NCBI RefSeq assembly: GCF_004364345.1
Contig: NZ_SOCA01000003.1
Span: 62,001-126,000 of the forward strand
Source of the DNA: Prosthecobacter fusiformis
Lineage (GTDB): Bacteria > Verrucomicrobiota > Verrucomicrobiia > Verrucomicrobiales > Verrucomicrobiaceae
Reading direction: 5' to 3'
DNA: 64,000 bases
Shown: piece after piece, positions 8,022 through 19,510 of the stretch
Numbering within the stretch: the first letter of the stretch is position 1
Layout: each line of letters begins with the position of its first letter
Program-made: the position numbers and the translations under genes
Notes under the pieces: model-generated
What the model was told of the DNA's origin: nothing
Databases searched by the model: none
Seen by the model: only the letters and a program-made list of their open reading frames with translations

Positions 8022-9059
8022 TCAGCACCAATCCCGCATGGCGACCATTTTGGCGTGGGCGGCACCGCGGTCGAGGAGGGATTCGGCCAGGGTTTTGCCT
8101 TCAGGGAGATCGGCGGCCAGGCCGGTGATGACGAAGCCGGCGGCGGCATTGAGCACGGCGATGTCGCGCTTGGGGCCTTTGAGGGTCAGGTCGAGGATGC
8201 CTTCAATGATGGCGGCGTTTTCCCGGGCATCGCCGCCCACGAGATCCTCGAGAACGGCAGGGCTGAAACCGAGGCTGGAGGGATCGACCGTTGTTTCGGT
8301 AAGTATTCCATCGCGGATCTGGCAGACCTGGTTTTTCCCGAGGGTGGAGAGTTCATCCATGCCGCTGCCGTCTTTGCCGGTGCCGTGGACCACCCAGGCA
8401 CTTTTGCGGCCGAGGGTCTGGAGGATTTCGCCAAAGGAGCGTGTCAGGGACGGGTCAAAGACACCCAACAGCTGGTAGTGTGGACGGGCGGGATTGAGCA
8501 GGGGGCCGAGGAGATTGAAGATGGAGCGCTGGCCTTCAGCGGCGAGGATCTTGCGCGCATCGGCCACGGCTTTGAAGGCAGGATGGTAGAGGGGGGCAAA
8601 GAAGAAACCGAGGCCGTTGGTCTCCATGCCACGGGCAACCCGGTCCACGGGCAGGTCGATGCGGATGCCCAGGGCCTCCAGCACATCGGCACCGCCCGCT
8701 TTGCTGGTCACGCCGCGGTTGCCGTGCTTGGTCACACAGACACCGCCTGCGGCCAGGATGAACATGGCGGTGGTGGAGACATTGAAGAGATGCAGTTTGT
8801 CCCCTCCGGTGCCTACCACATCCAGCATGGGGCCGGGCAGCTTGTCATGGTCCAGGCCTGGATCCACCGCGAGGCGGAGAAACTCCTGAACAAAGAAGGC
8901 AATCTCCGCCGGAGTTTCGCCTTTTTTGGCCATGGTCCTCAAGAAGTTGGCCTTGGTTTCCGCAGATTCCTGATCATCCACCAGGAAGGCGGCGGCTTCG
9001 CGCACTTGGGCTTCGGTCAGGCTTTTGCCTTCGGCGAGGGGAGTGAGGATGGTCTGCAT
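8022..9059 (-). CDS. trpD: Anthranilate phosphoribosyltransferase
   Basis: Catalyses the transfer of phosphoribose from PRPP to anthranilate, the second step of tryptophan synthesis. Key elements in the 345-residue product (start MQTILTPLAE; 23 further upstream residues look non-coding): DVVGTGGDKLHLFNVST at about 80-97 (PRPP/phosphate loop), KHGNR at 111-115, SKAGGADVLEALG from 119, and RSIFNLLGPLLNPA. The length fits TrpD exactly. It is not next to other trp genes; trpS lies 41 kb away. Its start is divergent from the Hsp70 gene with about 100 bp between them, where both promoters must lie. Confidence 0.95.
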   Translation of the reverse strand: MQTILTPLAEGKSLTEAQVREAAAFLVDDQESAETKANFLRTMAKKGETPAEIAFFVQEFLRLAVDPGLDHDKLPGPMLDVVGTGGDKLHLFNVSTTAMFILAAGGVCVTKHGNRGVTSKAGGADVLEALGIRIDLPVDRVARGMETNGLGFFFAPLYHPAFKAVADARKILAAEGQRSIFNLLGPLLNPARPHYQLLGVFDPSLTRSFGEILQTLGRKSAWVVHGTGKDGSGMDELSTLGKNQVCQIRDGILTETTVDPSSLGFSPAVLEDLVGGDARENAAIIEGILDLTLKGPKRDIAVLNAAAGFVITGLAADLPEGKTLAESLLDRGAAHAKMVAMRDWC

Positions 9060-9157
9060 GGATTGGGATGCTGGCAGAGGTGACGGGTTTTGGCAATCGC
9101 CTGTGCGCAACGATTCCTTGTCTTTCATGCAAAGGCATGGCTAGAGAGGGGAAAGAC

Positions 9158-10939
9158 ATGCCTGATTTTTCGCCCATCCTCGGCATTGACCTCGGTACCA
9201 CCCATTCTCTCGTGGGGGTGGTGGACAGTGGTTTCCCCATCCTGCTGGCGGATGAAGACGGCCAGCGCCTGACTCCCTCCGCCGTGAATTATAGCCCGGA
9301 GGGTGTGCCCACCGTGGGAGCGGCTGCATTGCGCAAGCGGGCCCTGGAACCCCGGCGCACCGTCACCAGTGTGAAGCGCCTCATTGGCCGCCGCCCCGGA
9401 GAAGGGGGCTGGCAGCCGCCGTATGACCTGCGCCAGCTAGGCGTGACACCTGTGGAGGTTTCGGCGGAGATCTTAAAGCGGCTCAAAGCCATCGCTGAGA
9501 GGGCTCTGGAACAGCCGGTCTCACGGGCGGTGATCACGGTGCCCGCATACTTCAATGATGCGCAGCGCAATGCCACAAAGCAGGCTGGTGAACTGGCTGG
9601 GCTGACGGTGGAAAGGATCGTGAGTGAACCCACGGCTGCCGCACTGGCCTATGGTCTGGACAAGCTGGACGAGCGAAAAAAGATCGCCGTTTATGATCTG
9701 GGCGGCGGCACCTTTGACATCAGCGTACTGGAGATGCGCGAGGGGGTGTTTCAGGTGCTGAGCACGGCCGGGGACACCCAACTGGGCGGGGATGATGTGG
9801 ACAGGCTCCTGGTGGAGCATGCCATGCAAGGAGTGAGGGCTTCCAGCCCTCATGATGAGGCCAGGATGGCCTCACTCCTTGTGGCGGCTGAGGCGGCGAA
9901 AAAGAAGCTCTCGGCAGAAGACACGACGCGCATTGAGATACCCTTTTTTGATGGGGCGGAAAGTCTGAGCCTGGAAGTCTCACGCGCAGAATTTGACAAG
10001 CTGATCAAGCCTCTGATCGAGCGCACCCGTGCGCATTGTCTGCGGGCTTTGAGCGATGCGAAGGTGAAGCCGGAGGAGCTGGATGAGGTGATCCTGGTGG
10101 GCGGCAGCACACGCATTCCCCTGGTGCGCAGTTACGTGGCGGAGATCTTCGGGCGTGAGCCGAACACTTCTCAAAATCCGGATGAAGCCGTGGCCCTCGG
10201 GGCGGTCATCCAGGCGGGGATTCTCAGCGGTTCATTGAAGAACGTGCTGCTGCTGGACGTGACGCCCTTGTCGTTAGGCATCGAGACTTTCGGCGGCCTG
10301 ATGAACATCATCATCCCGCGCAATTCCACCATTCCATGTAAGGCAGGGGAGATGTTTACCAATGCCGTGGCCAACCAGCAGGACATGCTCATCCGCGTGC
10401 TCCAGGGCGAGCGTGAACTGGCGAAGGATAACTGGGAGCTGGGCAGCATTGTCATCCCGTTCCCTCCAGGGCCAAAGGGCAGCGCCCGGGTGGGGGTGCA
10501 GTTCGCCATTGACGCCAATGGCATCCTGCAGGTGCTGGCCCGCGATACAGCCACCAATACGGATACCGTCCTGGAGATCCAGAATACCGCTGTGAATGTG
10601 GATGATGAGCGGGTGGAGCAGATGATCGCCGAAAGCGTGGAATACGCCTTTGAAGACATGAATGAGCGCGTGTGGACGGAGGCGCGGCTGAAGGCTGAGG
10701 AGCTGCTGCCTGCTGTCGATGCGGCACTGACCGAGTTTGGTGATGCGGTGACTGTAGAGGAGCGTGCCGTCATTGAAACGGCTGCTGCCACAGTACGCGC
10801 AGCCCTGGATGCCGCCAGTCACGATGCCAAGGCGCTCAAAGCCGCGAACCAGGCCCTGGATGATGCCACCCAGGAACTGGCAGTGAGACTGGTGGAGCAG
10901 GCGATGGAGGAATCGTTGGTGAGGCGCGGGCTTATTTGA
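9158..10939 (+). CDS. Hsp70 family chaperone (DnaK/HscA-like)
   Basis: ATP-dependent chaperone of 593 residues starting at ATG 9158, chosen because GAGAGGGGA just upstream is a good ribosome binding site. The nucleotide-binding domain shows GIDLGTTHSLVGV (phosphate 1), ITVPAYFNDAQRNATKQAGELAGL, EPTAAALAYGLD, VYDLGGGTFDIS and ILVGGSTRIPLV. The linker and start of the substrate domain read LLLDVTPLSLGIETFGG. It is shorter than DnaK (about 640) and lacks the C-terminal EEVD-like or acidic tail, and SVKRLIGRR is close to the HscA motif, so it is probably a specialised Hsp70 rather than the main DnaK. No dnaJ, grpE or isc genes adjoin. Confidence 0.9.
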   Translation: MPDFSPILGIDLGTTHSLVGVVDSGFPILLADEDGQRLTPSAVNYSPEGVPTVGAAALRKRALEPRRTVTSVKRLIGRRPGEGGWQPPYDLRQLGVTPVEVSAEILKRLKAIAERALEQPVSRAVITVPAYFNDAQRNATKQAGELAGLTVERIVSEPTAAALAYGLDKLDERKKIAVYDLGGGTFDISVLEMREGVFQVLSTAGDTQLGGDDVDRLLVEHAMQGVRASSPHDEARMASLLVAAEAAKKKLSAEDTTRIEIPFFDGAESLSLEVSRAEFDKLIKPLIERTRAHCLRALSDAKVKPEELDEVILVGGSTRIPLVRSYVAEIFGREPNTSQNPDEAVALGAVIQAGILSGSLKNVLLLDVTPLSLGIETFGGLMNIIIPRNSTIPCKAGEMFTNAVANQQDMLIRVLQGERELAKDNWELGSIVIPFPPGPKGSARVGVQFAIDANGILQVLARDTATNTDTVLEIQNTAVNVDDERVEQMIAESVEYAFEDMNERVWTEARLKAEELLPAVDAALTEFGDAVTVEERAVIETAAATVRAALDAASHDAKALKAANQALDDATQELAVRLVEQAMEESLVRRGLI

Positions 10940-10997
10940 ATCGAAAGGAGGAAGTAAGAGAACCGGGAGCTGCTTGCGATTATGAAACTCGATCAGC

Positions 10998-11918
10998 CTA
11001 AACGGGGATGTCTGAGCTGGCTCTTTCCTTGAGCTTACCAGACCGAAATGTCTCCAGCTTCTCCTTTAACTGGGCGGTCTCGGCCTCCAGTTCGCCGATC
11101 TTTTTCTCGAGCCCGGCGCAGTATTTTTCCGGGTTTCGCTGCTGCAATCGCTCGAGAAGATTGAAGAGCAGGGCCAGCCTCCAGAGGCGGCTTTGGAGGG
11201 TGCGCAGGCGATAGGCGCGCAGCAGTTTTCCAGCACGGAAAAAGCGGGCGAAACGAAACAGGTTCAGCATCCGCAGGAAGGCGACCAGCGGCAGCAGGAT
11301 GATGACGAGGTTGATCCAGTGACGCAGGCAGTAGGCCAGCTTTTGCGGGGTGGCGGAAAGCATCCAGACAAACTCGGCCACGAAGCCCACCCAGATCAGG
11401 CAGGTGACCAGGTGGACGGTCAGGGCCAGTTGCGGGCGTTGTTCCAGGGCCTCTCCAGCCCCCAGTTCCACGCCCAGCACGGGCAGCACCAGCAGCGTCA
11501 GGATGACCATGGGCAGGGCCAGTTTTTGCTCCATCCTTTCCACCGTCGCCGGTCCAGTGCGCCGCCAACCGGCTCCGGGAATCCAGAGCCAGCCGTTAGG
11601 TGTGCTGGTAGCGGTGGACATCCGCAGCGGCGGGAGGAGGCTGATGAGCAGCAGCCTTTTCATCCGTGCAGACCAGGCATCCGGTGCAAGGAAGAGCCCG
11701 CCCACGCTTTCGATCCCGATCAGAGCCCACAGACCCAGAAGCGCCGGAAGAAACCAGGGATGCAGCTGCAAATTCTCCCGAAAACTTTCTCCGCTGTCCC
11801 CATGCGGCAGGATGACCCCGACCAGGATCAGAAACAGCAGCGCGATGATGAGCATGAGGCCGTGGCGCAGCTTGCCTGTGGGAGGAGGCACGGAGATGGC
11901 CATTTGGGGAGCGCTCAT
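10998..11918 (-). CDS. Ion-channel-like membrane protein without visible pore motif
   Basis: A 306-residue membrane protein from ATG 11918. About six hydrophobic segments are visible; the last part reads WINLVIILLPLVAFLRMLNLFRFARFFRAGKLLRAYRLRTLQSRLWRL, a helix pair with regularly spaced Arg that resembles the S3-S4 voltage-sensor region of ion-transport (voltage-gated channel-like) proteins. The C-terminus (about 265-295, GLEKKIGELEAETAQLKEKLETF) is a predicted coiled coil. I see no TVGYG-like selectivity filter. It could be a voltage-sensor-only protein or a distant channel. It converges with the Hsp70 gene and starts 75 bp from valS, which is divergent. Confidence 0.7.
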   Translation of the reverse strand: MSAPQMAISVPPPTGKLRHGLMLIIALLFLILVGVILPHGDSGESFRENLQLHPWFLPALLGLWALIGIESVGGLFLAPDAWSARMKRLLLISLLPPLRMSTATSTPNGWLWIPGAGWRRTGPATVERMEQKLALPMVILTLLVLPVLGVELGAGEALEQRPQLALTVHLVTCLIWVGFVAEFVWMLSATPQKLAYCLRHWINLVIILLPLVAFLRMLNLFRFARFFRAGKLLRAYRLRTLQSRLWRLALLFNLLERLQQRNPEKYCAGLEKKIGELEAETAQLKEKLETFRSGKLKERASSDIPV

Positions 11919-11992
11919 GACGGGCGACTTACTACACCACTCCCTCTGCATTTGCAAAAAGGCTCAGTTGCCCCCATCTTGGCGGCCCTTTT

Positions 11993-14872
<2,880 letters not shown>

Positions 14873-14885
14873 GGGTAGGGGACAA

Positions 14886-14957
14886 GGTCAAGAGTCAAGC
14901 AGGTCAAGGTGGTGACGGGCATCCGCCTTATTGCCTTGACCCCCTTGACTCTTTGAC
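14886..14957. repeat. Imperfect inverted repeat built of TCAAG units
   Basis: The left arm (14886-14909) GGTCAAGAGTCAAGCAGGTCAAGG is mirrored by the right arm (14934-14957) with two mismatches and one bulged T; further CCTTGACT copies follow at about 14961-14970. It lies right after the valS stop. No T-run follows, so it is not a classic intrinsic terminator; a structured 3' end or a dispersed intergenic repeat are possible. Confidence 0.55.
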
Positions 14958-15001
14958 CCTCCCCTTGACTCCCCCCCAAGCCTGCCTCATCTCGCAGCAC
15001 C

Positions 15002-15154
15002 ATGCATCCAACCATGTCCTCTCTCAAAAATGCCGCAGATCAGGGAATCGTCTTTGAAAAGCAGACGCCGCGTTCTCTGAACCTGTGCATCCGCTCCAGC
15101 ACCCCCACCGGTGCGGCTGTGGAGGTGGAGGCTGTTTTTGAGATTGTCGGTTAA
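15002..15154 (+). CDS. Possible 50-residue small protein
   Basis: An open frame MHPTMSSLKNAADQG..SLNLCIRSS..GAAVEVEAVFEIVG ending in TAA, in the 400-bp gap between valS and the ECF sigma gene. The C-terminal part looks protein-like (alternating hydrophobic residues) and the rest of the gap contains no other candidate. A second ATG at 15014 is also possible. There is no clear ribosome binding site, so it may be spurious or the remains of a longer gene. Confidence 0.3.
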   Translation: MHPTMSSLKNAADQGIVFEKQTPRSLNLCIRSSTPTGAAVEVEAVFEIVG

Positions 15155-15191
15155 CCTTTAGGGGAAGGGAAAAATGTGGTGACGCATCTCT

Positions 15192-15220
15192 TTGACTCCT
15201 GCCCTTATAAAGACGAATAT
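15192..15220 (+). promoter_or_regulatory. Sigma-70-type promoter candidate for ECF sigma operon
   Basis: TTGACT, a 17-bp spacer, then GAATAT, about 55 bp before the sigma factor start. The -35 element is good and the -10 element weak. Confidence 0.35.
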
Positions 15221-15274
15221 TCTTTTGAATAAGGCGTTTCCTGCGCCCGTCATAGCCTTTGTCATTCCTTAAAC

Positions 15275-15886
15275 ATGCCCGCCTTCACTGCGCCTGATCC
15301 TGGAGAAGTCCTGGACTCCGACTTGGTCAAGCGCTGCCAAGCGGGAGATACGCGTGCGTTCGACGTACTCGTGAACCGTTACCGGGGAAAGATATACGCC
15401 ATGACTTACCACATGATCCAGAACGAGACCGAGGCCTGGGACCTCGCGCAGGAGGCCTTCATCAAGGCCTGGCGCGCGTTGCCACGGTTCAAGCTGGATT
15501 CGAGTTTCTATACTTGGCTCTACCGCATCGCCCACAACGTCACTTACGACTACCTGAGGAAGAAGAAGATCCAGGGTGACGGCGAGTTTGACGACTCCCG
15601 TACGGAGCACAAAATCGCTGCTGGTGCGGAGACTGTGCCCCACGGGGATGCTGCCCCGGATACTGTTTTGAAGAATGCGGAACTGGGAGACCGCATTCGT
15701 GCCGCCATCGCACAGCTCAGCCCGGATCATCGGCAGGTGATCGTGCTGCGTGAGGTGGAAGGTATGCAATACGAGGAAATCGCCGCCACCATTCCGTGCT
15801 CCCTGGGCACGGTGATGAGCCGCCTTTTTTACGCCCGAAAGAAACTCCAGGAACTGCTGAAGGACACTTATGAAAACGCCATCTGA
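15275..15886 (+). CDS. ECF-type RNA polymerase sigma factor
   Basis: Extracytoplasmic-function sigma factor of 203 residues. Region 2 is visible as AFDVLVNRYRGKIYAMTYHM, EAWDLAQEAFIKAWRALPRF and FYTWLYRIAHNVTYDYLRKKK; region 4 as LSPDHRQVIVLREVEGMQYEEIAATIPCSLGTVMSRLFYARKKL (helix-turn-helix). This is the RpoE-like arrangement. Its 3' end overlaps the next gene by 17 nt, and that gene encodes a single-pass membrane protein fitting an anti-sigma factor, so the pair is a membrane-stress or envelope-signal switch. The promoter may be autoregulated, as is usual for ECF operons. Confidence 0.94.
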   Translation: MPAFTAPDPGEVLDSDLVKRCQAGDTRAFDVLVNRYRGKIYAMTYHMIQNETEAWDLAQEAFIKAWRALPRFKLDSSFYTWLYRIAHNVTYDYLRKKKIQGDGEFDDSRTEHKIAAGAETVPHGDAAPDTVLKNAELGDRIRAAIAQLSPDHRQVIVLREVEGMQYEEIAATIPCSLGTVMSRLFYARKKLQELLKDTYENAI

Positions 15887-16517
15887 AGACCATGACCTGA
15901 TCCGTTGGCTGGACGGAGAGATGAACGCCGCCGAGCGCGAGCGCTTCACCGCCCGGCTTGAGTCTGACCCGGAATTGAAGGCCGAGGCTGAGTTTATGCA
16001 GCGCATGAGCGCCGACCTGCGCAGCAGCCTGCCGGCTGAAATGCCCGTGCCTTTTGGGGATTTCTTCAATTCACAGATTCAGGTACGCATTGCCCAGGAG
16101 GAAGAGGCTGCCGCCGTGACGACTGAAAGCCGCGCTTCCTGGCTGGACTGGTTTCGCCTGCCTGGTTTCGCCACGCTCGCGGCCGTCACCGCTGCGGTGC
16201 TCATCGCTGGGGTGATGATTTTTCAGCATGAGCCTTCGGGTGACAGCGTGGTTTTGAGCACCTATGCACCGAATAAGGATGTGCAGGTGAGCAGCTACCA
16301 TTCCACGGATGCCCAGGCGACTGTGCTGATGCTCAACGGTCTGGAAGACTTGCCGGCGGACCGCAAGATCGTCGGTTATCACATCGAGCGCAGTGAAACG
16401 GACCAGGATGTAGCTGCCACCACCCTATATGGGGAACGCGGTGAAGTCGTGCTGGTGCTGGCCAAGGATGCCCGCAATCAGCCCCGCCTGATCGCTGCCG
16501 TCAATCCACGCGGATGA
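15870..16517 (+). CDS. Putative membrane anti-sigma factor
   Basis: A 215-residue protein with an N-terminal cytoplasmic domain (HDLIRWLDGEMNAAERERFTARLESDPEL, the usual anti-sigma N-terminus), one membrane helix at about 98-118, and an outer domain of about 95 residues (VVLSTYAPNKDVQVSSYHSTDAQATVLMLNGLE). The N-terminal domain has no Cys and so lacks the zinc-binding HxxxCxxC motif of ZAS anti-sigma factors. Assignment rests on the overlap with the ECF gene and on this topology. It overlaps the following gene by 4 nt (ATGA). Confidence 0.82.
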   Translation: MKTPSEDHDLIRWLDGEMNAAERERFTARLESDPELKAEAEFMQRMSADLRSSLPAEMPVPFGDFFNSQIQVRIAQEEEAAAVTTESRASWLDWFRLPGFATLAAVTAAVLIAGVMIFQHEPSGDSVVLSTYAPNKDVQVSSYHSTDAQATVLMLNGLEDLPADRKIVGYHIERSETDQDVAATTLYGERGEVVLVLAKDARNQPRLIAAVNPRG

Positions 16518-17014
16518 AAGCTTTCCTTTCCATCGTCCTCCTTCTCATTGCCACTCTAAACCAAGTGGGGGCGCAAAGCGCTGCCCCCCCGGTTACCCAG
16601 CAGTTGCCGACAGTGAAGCCGGAAACGGATGGAAAGGTGTGGGGAGCCTTGATCTTTGCCTCGAATAAAGCAGGGGAAAAGGCAGGAGTGGAGCAGCCTC
16701 CAGCCAGTCTGTCTGATTTACCCCAGCGTCTAGGTAAAGTTTTTCCCTATCAGCATTATGAGATTTTGGGGCAGCATCTTCAGGATGTGTTTCGGGAGTA
16801 TGAATCCTGGGTAGTACCGTCCAAAGATTTGTTTTTGAAGGTGGACTCCAAAGGCCCTGCTTCTGGCGGAGGGGTAAATTTGCATCTCCAGTTTTGGAAG
16901 GATCAGCAAGTACTGGTGAAGACGGATGCGGTGCTGCGCTCGGGCAGTCCGCTTTTTATTGGGGGGCCTAAGTGGCGCGATGGGCAGCTCATTTTTGTGC
17001 TGGTCCTTCAGTAA
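16514..17014 (+). CDS. Exported protein, third gene of the ECF operon
   Basis: A 166-residue protein with a clear signal peptide (MKAFLSIVLLLIATLNQVGAQS). No domain is recognised; the mature part contains LGKVFPYQHYEILGQHLQDVFREYESWVVPSKDLFLKVDSKG and ends in a beta-rich stretch (SPLFIGGPKWRDGQLIFVLVLQ). Translational coupling to the anti-sigma gene suggests it is a periplasmic sensor partner or a regulon product, but this is inference from position only. Confidence 0.75.
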   Translation: MKAFLSIVLLLIATLNQVGAQSAAPPVTQQLPTVKPETDGKVWGALIFASNKAGEKAGVEQPPASLSDLPQRLGKVFPYQHYEILGQHLQDVFREYESWVVPSKDLFLKVDSKGPASGGGVNLHLQFWKDQQVLVKTDAVLRSGSPLFIGGPKWRDGQLIFVLVLQ

Positions 17015-17091
17015 GGCTAGAATGCGCAGGGCTTCGGCCTGGGGTAGGGGGTTATTCAGCAGGAAATAAAGATGCATTAATGTATTTTTTC

Positions 17092-17108
17092 CGTTCAAAA
17101 TTTGAACG
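17092..17108. promoter_or_regulatory. 17-bp perfect palindrome upstream of SulP-carbonic anhydrase gene
   Basis: CGTTCAAA-A-TTTGAACG, centred about 92 bp upstream of the transporter start, in the 177-bp gap after the ECF operon. The symmetry suggests an operator for a dimeric regulator. Confidence 0.5.
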
Positions 17109-17191
17109 AAGGACGTAGTTTTGTGTCCAATCTGCCCTGTTTGAGCCTAAAATAATCCCGAAGGTCCATACCATATCATTTATCCTTAAGT

Positions 17192-19471
17192 ATGACAAGT
17201 ATCAATCCACTCTCTCCGAAGACCATTCCACGTGACCTTGTCGCAGGCTTGGTGGTGTTTCTTGTCGCCTTGCCCTTGTGCTTGGGCGTCGCTTTGGCAT
17301 CCAACGCGCCACTTTTTTCAGGCATTTTGGCGGGGATTGTGGGCGGGCTTTTTGTAGGCTTTCTCAGCGGCTCCCACACCAGTGTCAGTGGTCCAGCAGC
17401 GGGTTTGACGGCTGTGGTAGCAGCGCAAATTGCCAGCCTGGGTACGTTCGAGGCTTTCCTGGCTGCCGTGGTGATGGCAGGTGTGTTGCAGATCGTCCTC
17501 GGCCTTTGCAAGGCAGGATTCATTGCGGCCTTCTTTCCTTCCAGTGTGATCAAAGGACTGCTGGCGGCCATTGGTGTGATTTTGATCTTGAAGCAAATTC
17601 CTCACGTTGTCGGGCATGACGCTGATCCGATGGGGAATAAGTCCTTCCAACAGGCCGACAACGAAAACACATTTTCAGAACTGGCCGAAGCGATTTTTGA
17701 CATTCAGCCGGGTGCTGCGCTGGTCGGTATGCTTTCATTGCTCCTTTTGGTGGGATGGGATCGCATCAAGCTGCTGAAAAAATCTCCCATTCCGGCTCCG
17801 CTTGTGGTGGTGATTTTTGGCGTGGTTGTCAGCCTGCTCTTGCGCAAGATTGGCGGAGATTGGGCAATTGAAACCAGCCATCTGGTGCAGGTCCCCGTCT
17901 CCAATTCCCCGCAGGAGTTTTTAGGTTTCCTACGCTTTCCGGATTTCAGTGTGCTGAACAATCCTGCGGTGTATGTGGCTGCATTTACCATTGCCATCGT
18001 GGCTTCATTGGAAACGCTGCTGAATCTGGAGGCCGTGGACAAGCTGGATCCTGAGCAGCGCAGCAGCCCACCTAACCGGGAACTTCTGGCCCAGGGTGTG
18101 GGTAACGTGGCTGTGGGCCTCATTGGCGGTCTGCCGATGACCAGTGTCATTGTGCGCAGTTCCGTTAACATCAATGCGGGAGTGAAGACCAAGCTCAGCA
18201 CCATTTTCCACGGCGCATTGCTTCTGGGCTGCGTGATGCTGGTTCCTGGCATGCTGAACGAAATTCCGCTTTCAGCCCTGGCGGCGATTCTCCTGGTGAC
18301 AGGTCTGAAACTCGCCAGTCCGAAATTGCTGAAACAGATGTGGAGCGAGGGGCGCACCCAGTTCTTGCCGTTTATCATCACCGTGGTGGCCATCGTGCTG
18401 ACAGATTTGCTGGTCGGTATTCTCATCGGCCTGGCGGTCGCTGTCGGGTTCATCCTGCATAGCAACCTGCGCCGTCCAATTCGGAAGGTGATGGAAAAAC
18501 ACGCCACGGGGGATGTGCTCCGCATTGAACTTGCCAACCAGGTGAGCTTCTTCAACCGAGCTTCACTGGAACAGACCCTGCGCAGCGTACCGCGTGGCGG
18601 GCACGTGCTGATTGATGCCCGGAATACCGATTATATCGACCCGGACATCCTGGACCTGATCACGGATTTCCGCAATACCACGGCTTCGGTGCACGGAGTG
18701 GAAATGAGCCTCATGGGCTTCAAGGACAAGTATCCCCAGTTGGAAGACCGCATCCAGTATGTGGACTTCAGCAGCCGCGATGTCCAGAATGCCCTGACGC
18801 CACAGCGGGTGCTGGAAATCTTCCAGGATGGAAATGAACGCTTCCGCAATGGCACCCGTTTGACCCGTGACCTGGGGCGTCAGGTGGACGCAACTGCTGC
18901 CGGGCAGTTCCCGATGGCGGTGGTGCTGAGCTGTATTGACTCGCGCACACCAACGGAACTCGTTTTTGACCTGGGACTCGGGGATATTTTCAGTGTTCGT
19001 ATCGCCGGAAACATTGCCCGGGATAAAGTGCTGGGAAGCATGGAGTACAGTTGTGCCGTGGCCGGGGCCAAGCTGGTGCTGGTGATGGGTCACACCTCTT
19101 GCGGAGCTGTGAATGCAGCCGTGGATCTGATTTGCAGTAACAAAACAGCGGCGGAAGCTACGGGTTGCGTCAATCTGGATACCCTGATTACTGAAATCCA
19201 AAAATCTGTGGATATGAGCACCTGCAAAAAGCCTGACCAGTGGCTGGATGGGGAGAAGAAGGCGTATGCCAATGAAGTCTCCCGCCGGAATGTGCTGCGC
19301 ACCATGCGCAAGATCCGCGAGCGCAGCTCCACGCTAGACGGACTGGTCCGCGAAGGCAAAATCGCCATTGTGGGGGGGATGTATGACGTCTCTACCGGGC
19401 AGGTTACTTTCTTCCAGACGCCTGAATCCAGCCAGAGTCCGCTGCCAATCGCCATGGTGACGATGGTCTGA
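17192..19471 (+). CDS. SulP anion transporter fused to beta-carbonic anhydrase
   Basis: A 759-residue fusion, probably a bicarbonate transporter with its own CO2/HCO3- converting enzyme. Residues 1 to about 430 form a SulP membrane domain (PRDLVAGLVVFLVALPLCLGVALAS, GFLSGSHTSVSGPAAGLTAVVAAQ, MTSVIVRSSVNINAGVKTKLSTIFHG). Residues of about 440-540 form a STAS domain (LANQVSFFNRASLEQTL, HVLIDARNTDYIDPDILDLI). From about 545 a complete beta-carbonic anhydrase follows (LEIFQDGNERF, then zinc ligands C581, D583-R585 pair in CIDSR, H634 and C637 in GHTSCGA). All catalytic residues are present, so the enzyme half should be active on the cytoplasmic side. The family includes alleged bicarbonate carriers of the BicA type. 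It is monocistronic, with a terminator straight after the stop. Confidence 0.94.
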   Translation: MTSINPLSPKTIPRDLVAGLVVFLVALPLCLGVALASNAPLFSGILAGIVGGLFVGFLSGSHTSVSGPAAGLTAVVAAQIASLGTFEAFLAAVVMAGVLQIVLGLCKAGFIAAFFPSSVIKGLLAAIGVILILKQIPHVVGHDADPMGNKSFQQADNENTFSELAEAIFDIQPGAALVGMLSLLLLVGWDRIKLLKKSPIPAPLVVVIFGVVVSLLLRKIGGDWAIETSHLVQVPVSNSPQEFLGFLRFPDFSVLNNPAVYVAAFTIAIVASLETLLNLEAVDKLDPEQRSSPPNRELLAQGVGNVAVGLIGGLPMTSVIVRSSVNINAGVKTKLSTIFHGALLLGCVMLVPGMLNEIPLSALAAILLVTGLKLASPKLLKQMWSEGRTQFLPFIITVVAIVLTDLLVGILIGLAVAVGFILHSNLRRPIRKVMEKHATGDVLRIELANQVSFFNRASLEQTLRSVPRGGHVLIDARNTDYIDPDILDLITDFRNTTASVHGVEMSLMGFKDKYPQLEDRIQYVDFSSRDVQNALTPQRVLEIFQDGNERFRNGTRLTRDLGRQVDATAAGQFPMAVVLSCIDSRTPTELVFDLGLGDIFSVRIAGNIARDKVLGSMEYSCAVAGAKLVLVMGHTSCGAVNAAVDLICSNKTAAEATGCVNLDTLITEIQKSVDMSTCKKPDQWLDGEKKAYANEVSRRNVLRTMRKIRERSSTLDGLVREGKIAIVGGMYDVSTGQVTFFQTPESSQSPLPIAMVTMV

Positions 19472-19480
19472 TTCATTCTC

Positions 19481-19510
19481 CGGGCCTGCCTTAACGGGCA
19501 GGCCCGTTTT
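19481..19510 (+). terminator. Strong bidirectional-looking intrinsic terminator
   Basis: A perfect 10-bp GC-rich stem CGGGCCTGCC / GGCAGGCCCG with a 6-nt loop TTAACG, followed by TTTT. It ends the SulP gene and overlaps the stop codon of the convergent HAD phosphatase gene. Confidence 0.85.

Noticed and set aside
7986..9083. Long plus-strand open frame opposite trpD (365 codons)
   Set aside because: It is a shadow of the strongly supported trpD reading frame, with no motifs of its own.
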